DNA of 64,000 bases from Mesorhizobium sp. NZP2077 (GTDB lineage Bacteria > Pseudomonadota > Alphaproteobacteria > Rhizobiales > Rhizobiaceae). Each line of letters begins with the position of its first letter. The stretch's first letter is position 1. The translations under genes and the position numbers were made by a program. The notes beneath the pieces are model-generated. The model searched no databases. It had not been told where the DNA came from and was given only the letters and a program-made list of their open reading frames with translations. The stretch spans positions 3,044,001-3,108,000 of the forward strand of contig NZ_CP051293.1 of the NCBI RefSeq assembly GCF_013170805.1, written 5' to 3'. This document shows positions 19,216 through 26,694 of this stretch, one piece after another.

Positions 19216-19364
19216 CCTTGCGGATATTTCCGAGTATTTCCGGAATTCCACCGGCTCGATCAATGAAGTCCTGGAAATATTCTTGCCCAGAACGGCATTG
19301 GAATTGTCGCCAGGCGCACAAGTATTTCCTGCTCTGGACAGGCCGTCATCTGGTCCAATACGGT

Positions 19365-19386
19365 GCGCGTCCAAGTGAAGACGCGC
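19365..19386. promoter_or_regulatory. Inverted repeat ahead of the AraC-family gene
   Basis: GCGCGTC (19365-19371) and GACGCGC (19380-19386) form a 7-bp inverted repeat just ahead of the ribosome site AGGAAAGG (19391-19398). It could be an operator for autoregulation. GC-rich chance pairing is possible. Confidence 0.3.
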
Positions 19387-19407
19387 GCGTAGGAAAGGCC
19401 AGGCTGC

Positions 19408-20367
19408 TTGAACAAGAATGTCTTCTCATCGGTCGACCTGCCTTCGCATCTGGACCACCACGCACGGTTCGCGCTTTGGCAGGACATCCACGTCGCCGAA
19501 ATTTGGTCGGTCGAATATACGATTTCCGAAAAACTGTCGTTCGAGGCGGCGATCGAGGCCACGGCCATCGGACCGCTGGTGCTCGGGCAGATGGCCGGGA
19601 CCATCAGGCATGCCAGCCGCAAGGCGAGCAATATCGCCGCCGATGGCCGTGACGGCTATCTGCTGCTGGTCAACAATGGCGATACGGTGCTCAGCGGCAC
19701 ACAGATCGGCCGCGACTATCGTGTGGGCAAGGGCGAGGCCGCATTGGTCTCGGCTTCGGAGGCGTTGCAGATGACGGGCGGCGACAACAATGTCTGGGCC
19801 AATGTGGTGCTCCCGCGCATCGTGTTGGAGAATGCCTTCACGCATGTCGAGGACCGGTTGGCGTTGATCATCGGAGCCGACAATGAGGCGCTCGACATGC
19901 TCAAGCGCTATTGCAGCTTCCTGGAAGCTGGCCCGGCCCTGGTCTCACCCGATCTTGTCGGCCATGCCACCGAAACCATCGTCGACCTGATCGGCCTGGC
20001 GACCGGCGCCAAGGGCGAGGCCGCCGAACTCGCGGGTCTGCGCGGCCTGCGCGCGGCAAGGCTGCAGGCCATCCTGCAAAAAATGCGGGACAATTTCGCC
20101 GATCCCGCCATTTCAGCCCAGAGCGTTGCCGGGCAATTGCGGCTCTCCGTGCGCTATGTCCATGACCTGCTGCAGGAAACCGGGGTGAGCTTTGCCGAGC
20201 GCATTCTCGAATTACGCCTGCAGAGGGCGCACCGGATGCTTTCCGACAGGCGCAACGACCGGATGCGCATCAGCGAGATCGCGCTGCTCAGCGGCTTCTC
20301 CGACGTGTCCTATTTCAATCGCTGCTTCCGCCGCCGCTTCGGCTCGACGCCGAGCGGCGCCAGGTAG
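19408..20367 (+). CDS. AraC-family transcriptional regulator
   Basis: A 319-residue regulator. Residues 1-200 resemble the AraC-binding-like domain of the FeaR/NphR group (ALWQDIHVAEIWSVEYTI ... LLVNNGDTVLSGTQIGRDYRV). The C-terminal 100 residues form the AraC double helix-turn-helix, with VAGQLRLSVRYVHDLLQETG as the first and ISEIALLSGFSDVSYFNRCF as the second. It starts at a TTG (19408) nine bases after AGGAAAGG. Targets are unknown; the next gene is a porin, but 200 bp separate them. An XDH relic lies just upstream on the other strand. Confidence 0.87.
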   Translation: MNKNVFSSVDLPSHLDHHARFALWQDIHVAEIWSVEYTISEKLSFEAAIEATAIGPLVLGQMAGTIRHASRKASNIAADGRDGYLLLVNNGDTVLSGTQIGRDYRVGKGEAALVSASEALQMTGGDNNVWANVVLPRIVLENAFTHVEDRLALIIGADNEALDMLKRYCSFLEAGPALVSPDLVGHATETIVDLIGLATGAKGEAAELAGLRGLRAARLQAILQKMRDNFADPAISAQSVAGQLRLSVRYVHDLLQETGVSFAERILELRLQRAHRMLSDRRNDRMRISEIALLSGFSDVSYFNRCFRRRFGSTPSGAR

Positions 20368-20516
20368 TCTCGCGCCGCCAGTTCTGTCGAACGCCAAATC
20401 GACTGCGGCTGAATCGCCACACCATCCGGGAAAGCGCCGTCCCGCTGTCCGCGACAATTCCAGTGCGGCCCAGCCCAAGACGTGACCGCCTGACAATGCA
20501 ACACCGGGTGCTCGAT

Positions 20517-20539
20517 CGCCGCGGAGCATTTTCGCGGCG
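20517..20539 (+). promoter_or_regulatory. Hairpin in the leader of the porin gene
   Basis: CGCCGCG (20517-20523) pairs with CGCGGCG (20533-20539) around a 9-base loop containing TTTT, 30 bp before the porin start. It may be a terminator remnant or a stabilising leader hairpin. The rest of the 202-bp space shows nothing further. Confidence 0.3.
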
Positions 20540-20569
20540 GGGACCACAACCCTGGGGCGGCAGACAACA

Positions 20570-21274
20570 ATGAAAACGATCCTTCTCGCTACGGCCTTCA
20601 TCCTCGCGCCGATCGGCATAGCATGCGCGGCTGATATCAATGAGGTTTCGCCGGTTTCCGGCTACGACTGGTCCGGCCTCTATGCCGGCGTCGACATCGG
20701 CTATGTGGCCGGAAAGTCCAATCTCTTCATCGCCGGCGGCGGCTTCGGCGGGGCCACGGACCTTAACCTTCCCCTCGATCCAGACGGTTTTATTGGCGGC
20801 ATTCATATCGGCGCCAATTACCAGATGGCGAACAGCTTCGTGATCGGCGCCGAGGCTGACATCGCCTACAGCAATGCCGACGGACTGACGCCCCTCGATG
20901 CCAGTGGCGGTGGTTTCAGCACATTGCTTAAGAGCGAACTTAAGTGGTCGGGCGCGGCGCGGCTGCGGGCGGGCTACGCTTTCGACCGGACTTTGCCCTA
21001 CATCGCTGCCGGCGTGGCCGCGGCAAAGTATGAAGTGACTGCGATCGGCGGCAGCGGCGCCGTTCAAATACCATTCCACGATGAGACCCATGTCGGCTGG
21101 ACCGTTGGCGCCGGCATCGAGCACGCCTTCACCGACCGGTGGATCGCGCGGGCCGAATATCGCTACTCCGACTTCGGCAGCAAGGACCTCTCGATAGCAG
21201 CCGGTCTGCTCACGGAAACGCATGTCGATCTGCAGACGCACGATGTCCGCGTCGGGCTCAGCTACAAGTTCTGA
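20570..21274 (+). CDS. Omp25/Omp31-like outer-membrane beta-barrel protein
   Basis: A 234-residue porin-family protein. Signal peptide 1-20 (ACA-A), then DWSGLYAGVDIGY, the typical entry strand of the Brucella Omp25/Omp31 family, followed by alternating amphipathic strands and a C-terminal strand VRVGLSYKF ending in phenylalanine, the usual outer-membrane insertion signal. SGAARLRAGYAFDRTLPYIAAG is the family's central signature. These proteins give structural integrity and small pores and are common in Rhizobiales. Monocistronic; its own promoter probably lies in the upstream gap. Confidence 0.9.
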   Translation: MKTILLATAFILAPIGIACAADINEVSPVSGYDWSGLYAGVDIGYVAGKSNLFIAGGGFGGATDLNLPLDPDGFIGGIHIGANYQMANSFVIGAEADIAYSNADGLTPLDASGGGFSTLLKSELKWSGAARLRAGYAFDRTLPYIAAGVAAAKYEVTAIGGSGAVQIPFHDETHVGWTVGAGIEHAFTDRWIARAEYRYSDFGSKDLSIAAGLLTETHVDLQTHDVRVGLSYKF

Positions 21275-21283
21275 CGCTGGAGG

Positions 21284-21428
21284 TACAACTCTCCCTCGGG
21301 AGATGGCCGGCAGGCCAGGGGGCCGGCGGGGCTCGGCCTGCCGCCGCGGACGGGGTCGGCGCTCTAAACGCGACGACCCCCTCTGTCGCCTTTGGCGACA
21401 TCTTACCTCGAGGGGAGATTAGTAGCTT
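21284..21428. repeat. Palindromic intergenic repeat element
   Basis: The left end CTCTCCCTCGGGAGATGGCC... and the inverted right end (reading CTCCCCTCGAGGTAAGATG on the minus strand, followed by ...CAGAGGGGGTCG) are imperfect inverted copies of each other around a GC-rich core. It follows the porin stop and could also act as a terminator. A similar element lies at 60117-60292. Such short palindromic repeats are common between rhizobial genes. Confidence 0.5.
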
Positions 21429-21440
21429 CCGCGTCGCACC

Positions 21441-21535
21441 CTAAATCAGCTTCTCCAGCGTGATCGGCAAATACCGCACCCTCTTGCCGGTGGCATGGAA
21501 CACCGCCTCCGAGATTGACTCGCGTGCTGCCGTCG
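21441..21535 (-). pseudogene. 3' remnant of a xanthine-dehydrogenase-family molybdenum subunit
   Basis: The minus strand reads ISEAVFHATGKRVRYLPITL followed by EKLI and a stop, against IANAVFHATGKRVRDLPITL-EKLI in the intact gene ending at 22793. By eye about 61 of 72 bases agree. Upstream the similarity ends within some 20 bases at the leader of the secreted repeat protein. It is a relic of only the last 25-30 codons. Confidence 0.7.
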
Positions 21536-21601
21536 CAAAATCGCCGCTGTTGCGGGAAATCGTGCAGCCAAGCAGCTATGTGGAGCGAGGGGAGAGCCGT
21601 G

Positions 21602-22735
21602 ATGAAACTATCGATCATGGCGGGCTTCCTCTTGGCAAGTTCCCCTGCGTGGGCAGGCGGCATACCCTATGCGCCTTCGGCCGATGTCCCCGACTACGTC
21701 GCGACAATGACGACCGAGCAGGCATGGGGGAAATCAACCGGGCCACAAACGCGGATCGTCACACAGCATGGCGGTTGGGTGCGTGTCGACGAACAGCAAG
21801 CGACCATCTATGGAAATCCGGCAATTGAGACGTCTATCGTCATCCGCCCACATCCACAGGCAAGCTATTCGTCCGTCCTGATTTACCGCGAGACACCCGA
21901 ATCGTCGCTTGGAGTACGCGGAACAAGCCAGACCGGGCAAACGGAACTGCATGCCGGCGAAACATGCACCGTGCGGAAACTCCTGCGCGGTGATCCGGAC
22001 AGGATGAAGAACGGGCCACAATGGCTGAGTTGCCTGACAGCCGACGGGATTGAGATCGGCGCGAAGGTGCTGGGTAACAGTGGTTCGCCGCAGGAGCTTG
22101 TGACGCTGGTCAGGCTCGAACGCCGGCCTGTGCCCGCCGAGGACGTAAGGCCGCCCGCCGATCTGCTCGACGTCGCGCAATGGCTGCATTTCGACGACCA
22201 GTCGGCGCCAGGCGCAACCGACGGTGAACAGTCTCCTGACTATGCCCTCCATATGCATTCCGAAGGTGCGACAAGGACAGTGCGCCGGCACGGCGGCTGG
22301 ACATACGATGAAAGATCATATGCTGACGGGCGGCGATATCTCGTCATCTGGAACGACCGGACGGGGCAGCAACTATCCTTCAATACGCTCAAAGGTGGCG
22401 CGTTCGAACGGCTCTCCATGCTGCAGAAATACCTGCCCGGACAAAGAATCTACTTTCCCAATGGTCTTGGCAGCGCCGGCACCCCGAAAAGAACCGGCAA
22501 AAATAGTAGCGTTTTGGGCGTGCCATGCGCGTGGTTCGACATGACGCCGAACATGGCGGACGGGAGCCTTCACCACTGTCTCACGCAGGACGGCATCCCG
22601 TTGAAAATCAGAAGCGGCGGGTGGGGATCCGAGGAATTTGTCGCCGATGAGATCCAGCGCCGGGATATCAAGACCGAAGAGTTCCTTCCTCCCGCCGATG
22701 TTCTGGCACGATCGAACTGGGATATTCCCGGGTAG
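21602..22735 (+). CDS. Secreted protein with two repeated halves, function unknown
   Basis: A 377-residue exported protein. The ATG at 21602 follows AGGGGAG and opens a clear signal peptide (MKLSIMAGFLLASSPAWA-G); the frame continues upstream but without support. The mature part is two homologous halves. Each has HGGW, then a conserved G-x-x-C (GETC and GVPC), then CLT-x-DGI (SCLTADGIEI and HCLTQDGIPL), and closes with a PPAD(L/V)L segment (PPADLLDVAQW and PPADVLARSNW). Each half has its own cysteine pair, probably a disulfide. No enzyme motif is visible. It is inserted between an XDH relic and the intact XDH operon, on the opposite strand. Confidence 0.75.
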   Translation: MKLSIMAGFLLASSPAWAGGIPYAPSADVPDYVATMTTEQAWGKSTGPQTRIVTQHGGWVRVDEQQATIYGNPAIETSIVIRPHPQASYSSVLIYRETPESSLGVRGTSQTGQTELHAGETCTVRKLLRGDPDRMKNGPQWLSCLTADGIEIGAKVLGNSGSPQELVTLVRLERRPVPAEDVRPPADLLDVAQWLHFDDQSAPGATDGEQSPDYALHMHSEGATRTVRRHGGWTYDERSYADGRRYLVIWNDRTGQQLSFNTLKGGAFERLSMLQKYLPGQRIYFPNGLGSAGTPKRTGKNSSVLGVPCAWFDMTPNMADGSLHHCLTQDGIPLKIRSGGWGSEEFVADEIQRRDIKTEEFLPPADVLARSNWDIPG

Positions 22736-22792
22736 GCCGACGGAGCCGGCACGACGGCCCTCCCGTTGTGATACGAGCGGGCCGTTACGGCG

Positions 22793-25090
22793 CTAAATCA
22801 GCTTCTCCAGCGTGATCGGCAGGTCCCGCACCCGCTTGCCTGTCGCGTGGAACACCGCGTTGGCGATCGCGGGTGCCACGCCGACAATGGCCAGTTCGCC
22901 GACGCCCTTGCCGCCAAGCACCGAGGAGTGCAAATCGGGTATCCCCACCGAGATCACCTCGATGTCGGGAATGTCGGCATTGGTCGGCACGAGGTAGTCG
23001 GCGAGGTTGTTGTTGACGATGCGGCCGTGGCGGCGGTCCATGATGCCTTCCTCGAGCAGCGCCTGGCCGATGCCCATGATGATGCCGCCCTTCCACTGGC
23101 TTTCGGCGAGTTTCGGGTTGTAGAGCCGGCCGGAATCGAGCGCCGACACGACGCGCGACACACGCACCGTGCCGAAATCCTCGTCGACGCGCACCTCGAT
23201 GAAATGCGCGCACCAGGAGTGGCGGGAATAGTCGCCTTCGGTGTGCGGCAGCGACATGGCGATGGTGGTGTAGTTCTTGTAGCGCTCCTCGGCGGTCGAA
23301 TTGGCCGGCATGGTGTCGCCGGTGGCCTCGATCCGGTCGCGGCCGACGCTCTTGAACAGTTCGGCAATCGAGACATAGAGACCGTCGCCGCGCGGTGAAG
23401 CGATGCGGCCGTTGGCGACGACCAGCGTGTTGGCTTGCAGCGCGTGGAAGGGTGAACGCGGATCGCCGATGGCCAAGCCGACCAACTGGTCGAGCGCCGA
23501 GGTCGCGGCCTTGTAGACGGCACCTGTCATGACACCGGCAAGGCGCGAGCCGCCGGTGACGCCGGCGCGGGGAAAGCGGGAATCGCCGAGCTTCACCACC
23601 ACGTCGTCGGCCGGCACGCCGATGGTCTCTGCGGCGGTCTGCGCCAGGATGATGTAGGTGCCCTGGCCCATGTCGATCGACGAGCTTTCGACCTCGACCG
23701 AGCCGTCGGCCAGGATGCGCACGATCGCCTCGCCATAGGCGCGCCGCACCGGATAGGTGCCGGCGGCGACGCCCCAGCCGATCAGCTGGTTGCCGTCGCG
23801 CATCGAACGCGGTTCGGGTGTCCGTTTCGACCAGCCGAAACGTTCAGCGCCTGCGGCAAAAGCCTCGCGCAACTGCCTGGTCGACCAGGCTTTTTTCGCG
23901 TGCGGGTCCTGCTCGGCGTAGTTCCTGAGGCGAATCTCCAGCGGATCGATGCCGACCTCATAGGCAAGCTCGTCGATAGCGCTTTCGATGCCGAAGGCCG
24001 AGGGGTTTTCGCCCGGCGCGCGCATGGCGCCCGGCACCACCGAGTTCACCCGCACGACATTCTGCTTCGAGGAGAAATTCGGCGTCGCGTACATGATCGA
24101 GGTGACCGAGCCCAGCGGCTCGACCCACATGCCGTCGATGGATGTTTCATTGACGCCGCGATGCACGATCGACTGGATCACGCCGTCACGGTCGGCGCCG
24201 ATCGTCACCGTTTGCCGGGTCGCGGCGCGGCCGCCGTAGCCGGTAAAAGTCTGCGGCCGCGTCATCACCAGACGCACCGGCCGGCCGAGCATTTTGGCCG
24301 CACTTGCGGCCACCGCACCATGGCTGAGCGCCAGCGCCTTGGAACCGAAGCCACCACCGATATAGGGCGAGACCAGCCGCACATTCTCGAACGGCACTTC
24401 GAACCATTCGGCATAGGTGCGGGCCATGCCGTCGAGCCACTGGCTCGGCTCCCAGACGGTGAGATGATCGCCTTCCCAGCGCGCGATCAGCCCATGCGGC
24501 TCCATCGGCGCCTGGTATTCGCGCGGCGTGTTGTAGGCGGCACAGATCCGCACCGGCGCCGAAGCGAAGGCGGCGGGCGCATCGCCCCATTCCTTGGTCA
24601 TGGCGTCGATCGGAACGCCGTCGCCGGCCTTGCCGTCGCTGAGGTCGACGATTGCCGGCGTCTGGTCATAGCTGACCTTGACGAGCGCGGCGGCAGCGAC
24701 GGCCTGCTCGAAGGTTTCGGCGACGACAGCGGCGACATGCTGGCCCGAGAAGGTGATGTCGCGAGCCAGCGGGCAGTAGGGCTGGTCGGGCGGCGGCGTG
24801 CCGAACCAGTCCGCCGCGGTTTTCAGGCTGATGATGGTGTCTGGGGTGAGCACCTGCAGCACGCCCGGTGCAGCCTGCGCCTCTGCCGTGTCGATCGCGC
24901 ACACCTTGCCTGACGCAATCGTGCTTTCGACCAGCACGGCATAGGCGAGGCCCTCGAGCTGCTGCTCGACGGCGTACTTGGCCGCACCGGTGATCTTGGC
25001 CAGGCCGTCAACGCGGGACAGCCGGCCGCCGACGGCTTCCGCCAGCGCGCCATCGGAGGCGTCGCCATGTCTTGCGATGTGAACGGTCAT
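22793..25090 (-). CDS. Xanthine dehydrogenase family, molybdopterin-binding subunit (copy 1)
   Basis: Large catalytic subunit (765 residues) of a three-part molybdenum hydroxylase of the CO dehydrogenase/xanthine dehydrogenase type. The N-terminal aldehyde-oxidase hammerhead domain covers about 25-145, followed by the two Mo-cofactor domains with SPYIGGGFGSKA, MRAPGENPSAFGIE, SSIDMGQGTYI and GGKGVGELAIVG near the end. It is the last gene of an operon 2Fe-2S, FAD, Mo: the start overlaps the FAD gene by four bases. Fully cytoplasmic, with no Tat signal. The substrate (a purine, aldehyde or N-heterocycle) cannot be told. A 3' relic of a relative lies at 21.4 kb. Confidence 0.93.
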   Translation of the reverse strand: MTVHIARHGDASDGALAEAVGGRLSRVDGLAKITGAAKYAVEQQLEGLAYAVLVESTIASGKVCAIDTAEAQAAPGVLQVLTPDTIISLKTAADWFGTPPPDQPYCPLARDITFSGQHVAAVVAETFEQAVAAAALVKVSYDQTPAIVDLSDGKAGDGVPIDAMTKEWGDAPAAFASAPVRICAAYNTPREYQAPMEPHGLIARWEGDHLTVWEPSQWLDGMARTYAEWFEVPFENVRLVSPYIGGGFGSKALALSHGAVAASAAKMLGRPVRLVMTRPQTFTGYGGRAATRQTVTIGADRDGVIQSIVHRGVNETSIDGMWVEPLGSVTSIMYATPNFSSKQNVVRVNSVVPGAMRAPGENPSAFGIESAIDELAYEVGIDPLEIRLRNYAEQDPHAKKAWSTRQLREAFAAGAERFGWSKRTPEPRSMRDGNQLIGWGVAAGTYPVRRAYGEAIVRILADGSVEVESSSIDMGQGTYIILAQTAAETIGVPADDVVVKLGDSRFPRAGVTGGSRLAGVMTGAVYKAATSALDQLVGLAIGDPRSPFHALQANTLVVANGRIASPRGDGLYVSIAELFKSVGRDRIEATGDTMPANSTAEERYKNYTTIAMSLPHTEGDYSRHSWCAHFIEVRVDEDFGTVRVSRVVSALDSGRLYNPKLAESQWKGGIIMGIGQALLEEGIMDRRHGRIVNNNLADYLVPTNADIPDIEVISVGIPDLHSSVLGGKGVGELAIVGVAPAIANAVFHATGKRVRDLPITLEKLI

Positions 25091-26070
25091 GCCGTCTCTC
25101 CCAATTTGAGGATGGCTCTAGCTACGACGCGCGGCGCGAGCTCGATCTTGTAGTGGTTGGCGCCATGGTCGACCGCGCCCTCGACCGCGAGCAGGCTGGC
25201 GGCACGGACGGTTTCCGGCTCCAGCACCTTGCCTGTCAACGCGTCTTCCACGGCGCGTGCACGCCAGGGTTTTGTCGCAACGCCGCCGAGCGCGACGCGC
25301 AGGTCGCGGATGGTGCGGCCATCGGCTTCCAGTTCGAGGCCGACGGCGGCACTTGCGGCGGCGAATTCATAGGATTGCCGGTCGCGGATCTTCAGATAGG
25401 TCGAGCGGCGGGCGGCGGCGGAGCCGGGGATTTCGATGGCAGTGATCATCTCACCCGGCTCGATCGCATGTTCCCTGTCGGGCGTGGTGCCGGGCAACAG
25501 GAAGAAGTCGTCCACCAGAAGTTTACGCTCGCCGAGATGGACTGTCGCGTCGAAGGCGACCAAAGCGGTGGCGAGATCGCCGGGATACATGGCGATGCAG
25601 GCCTCGCTGGTGCCGAGCACGGCGTGGCCACGGGTAACGCCGCCGATCGCCGAACAGCCAGAGCCTGATACACGCTTGTTGCAGGCGGAAAAGTTGGCGG
25701 GATCGCGGAAATAGGGGCAGCGGGTGCGCTGCATCAGATTTCCACCGACGGTCGCCATGTTGCGGATCTGTGCGGACGCCGCCTGCCACAGTGCCTCCGA
25801 GATGGCGGGGAAGCGGCTCTTGATGTCGGCATGGTCGGCGACATGGCCCATTCTGACGAGCGCGCCGATGGTTGCGCCGCGCTCATTCACTTCGATCCTG
25901 TCCAGCCCCTTGAGATGGGTGATGTCGACCAGGCTATCGGGCTCGGCGACGCCGCATTTGGCGAGGTCGATCAGCGTCGTGCCGCCGGCCAGCAGCATGG
26001 CTCCGGGCAGGGCGGCCGCCTGGCGTGCCGCATCGACCGACGTGGCGCGCAGGTATGAAAAGTCCCTCAT
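25087..26070 (-). CDS. Xanthine dehydrogenase family, FAD-binding subunit (copy 1)
   Basis: Middle electron-transfer subunit, 327 residues. The FAD-binding PCMH-like domain fills the N-terminal two thirds, with LAGGTTLIDL and ATVGGNLMQRTRCPYFRD; CO-dehydrogenase-type C-terminal domain thereafter (LRVALGGVATKPWRA). It passes electrons from the 2Fe-2S subunit to FAD and an acceptor. Four-base overlaps with both neighbours (25087-25090, 26067-26070) show translational coupling. The second operon carries a clear homologue with the same motifs. Confidence 0.93.
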   Translation of the reverse strand: MRDFSYLRATSVDAARQAAALPGAMLLAGGTTLIDLAKCGVAEPDSLVDITHLKGLDRIEVNERGATIGALVRMGHVADHADIKSRFPAISEALWQAASAQIRNMATVGGNLMQRTRCPYFRDPANFSACNKRVSGSGCSAIGGVTRGHAVLGTSEACIAMYPGDLATALVAFDATVHLGERKLLVDDFFLLPGTTPDREHAIEPGEMITAIEIPGSAAARRSTYLKIRDRQSYEFAAASAAVGLELEADGRTIRDLRVALGGVATKPWRARAVEDALTGKVLEPETVRAASLLAVEGAVDHGANHYKIELAPRVVARAILKLGETA

Positions 26071-26546
26071 GATGCGACCTCCAGGGCTGCCTGACGGACT
26101 GCGGCGACAATGTGCGGATAGGCGCCGCAGCGGCAGAGATTGCCGGCCATGTATTCGCGGATTTCCTCATCCGAGCCGGCATGGCCCTCGCGGATGCAGG
26201 CCACCGCCGACATGATCTGGCCCGGCGTGCAATAGCCGCACTGGAAGGCGTCCTGTTCGAGGAAGGCAGCCTGCACGCGATGCAGTTCGCCCTCCCGTGC
26301 AAGCCCCTCTATGGTGGTGATGCTGCGACCCTCGGCTTGTGCCGCCAGTGTCAGGCAAGCGAGCACGCGCTCGCCGTCGACATGCACGGTGCAGGCGCCG
26401 CACTGGCCATGGTCGCAGCCCTTCTTGGTGCCGGTCAGGCCGAGCCGGTCACGCAAGGCATCGAGCAGCGTGACACGCGGTTCGAGCTGCAATTCGTGAT
26501 GCTGGCCGTTGATGTCGAGACGAACGGGGATTGTTGTTTTCGTCAT
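26067..26546 (-). CDS. Xanthine dehydrogenase family, 2Fe-2S subunit (copy 1)
   Basis: Small iron-sulfur subunit, 159 residues, holding two [2Fe-2S] clusters. The plant-type ferredoxin domain has GCDHGQCGACTV plus a further cysteine in VLACLTL; the C-terminal domain has CGYCTPGQ and CRCGAY. First gene of its operon; the ATG at 26546 is preceded by CTGGAG. The 35 bp before the start closely resemble those before the matching gene of the second operon at 30495, so the duplication included the leader. Confidence 0.93.
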   Translation of the reverse strand: MTKTTIPVRLDINGQHHELQLEPRVTLLDALRDRLGLTGTKKGCDHGQCGACTVHVDGERVLACLTLAAQAEGRSITTIEGLAREGELHRVQAAFLEQDAFQCGYCTPGQIMSAVACIREGHAGSDEEIREYMAGNLCRCGAYPHIVAAVRQAALEVAS

Positions 26547-26694
26547 GGCGTCGGGCTCCAGTTGCTTGACGCTGAAGGGATTGATTGCGTGTTGGACAGG
26601 CGGGGACCCACCTGTCCGTCCCTTCGCTGTCGCTCCGGGTATTCGTCATCTGAAAAGCCAGGCGCCCGGCTTTCCGTTTGTTACGCAGTCTCTC

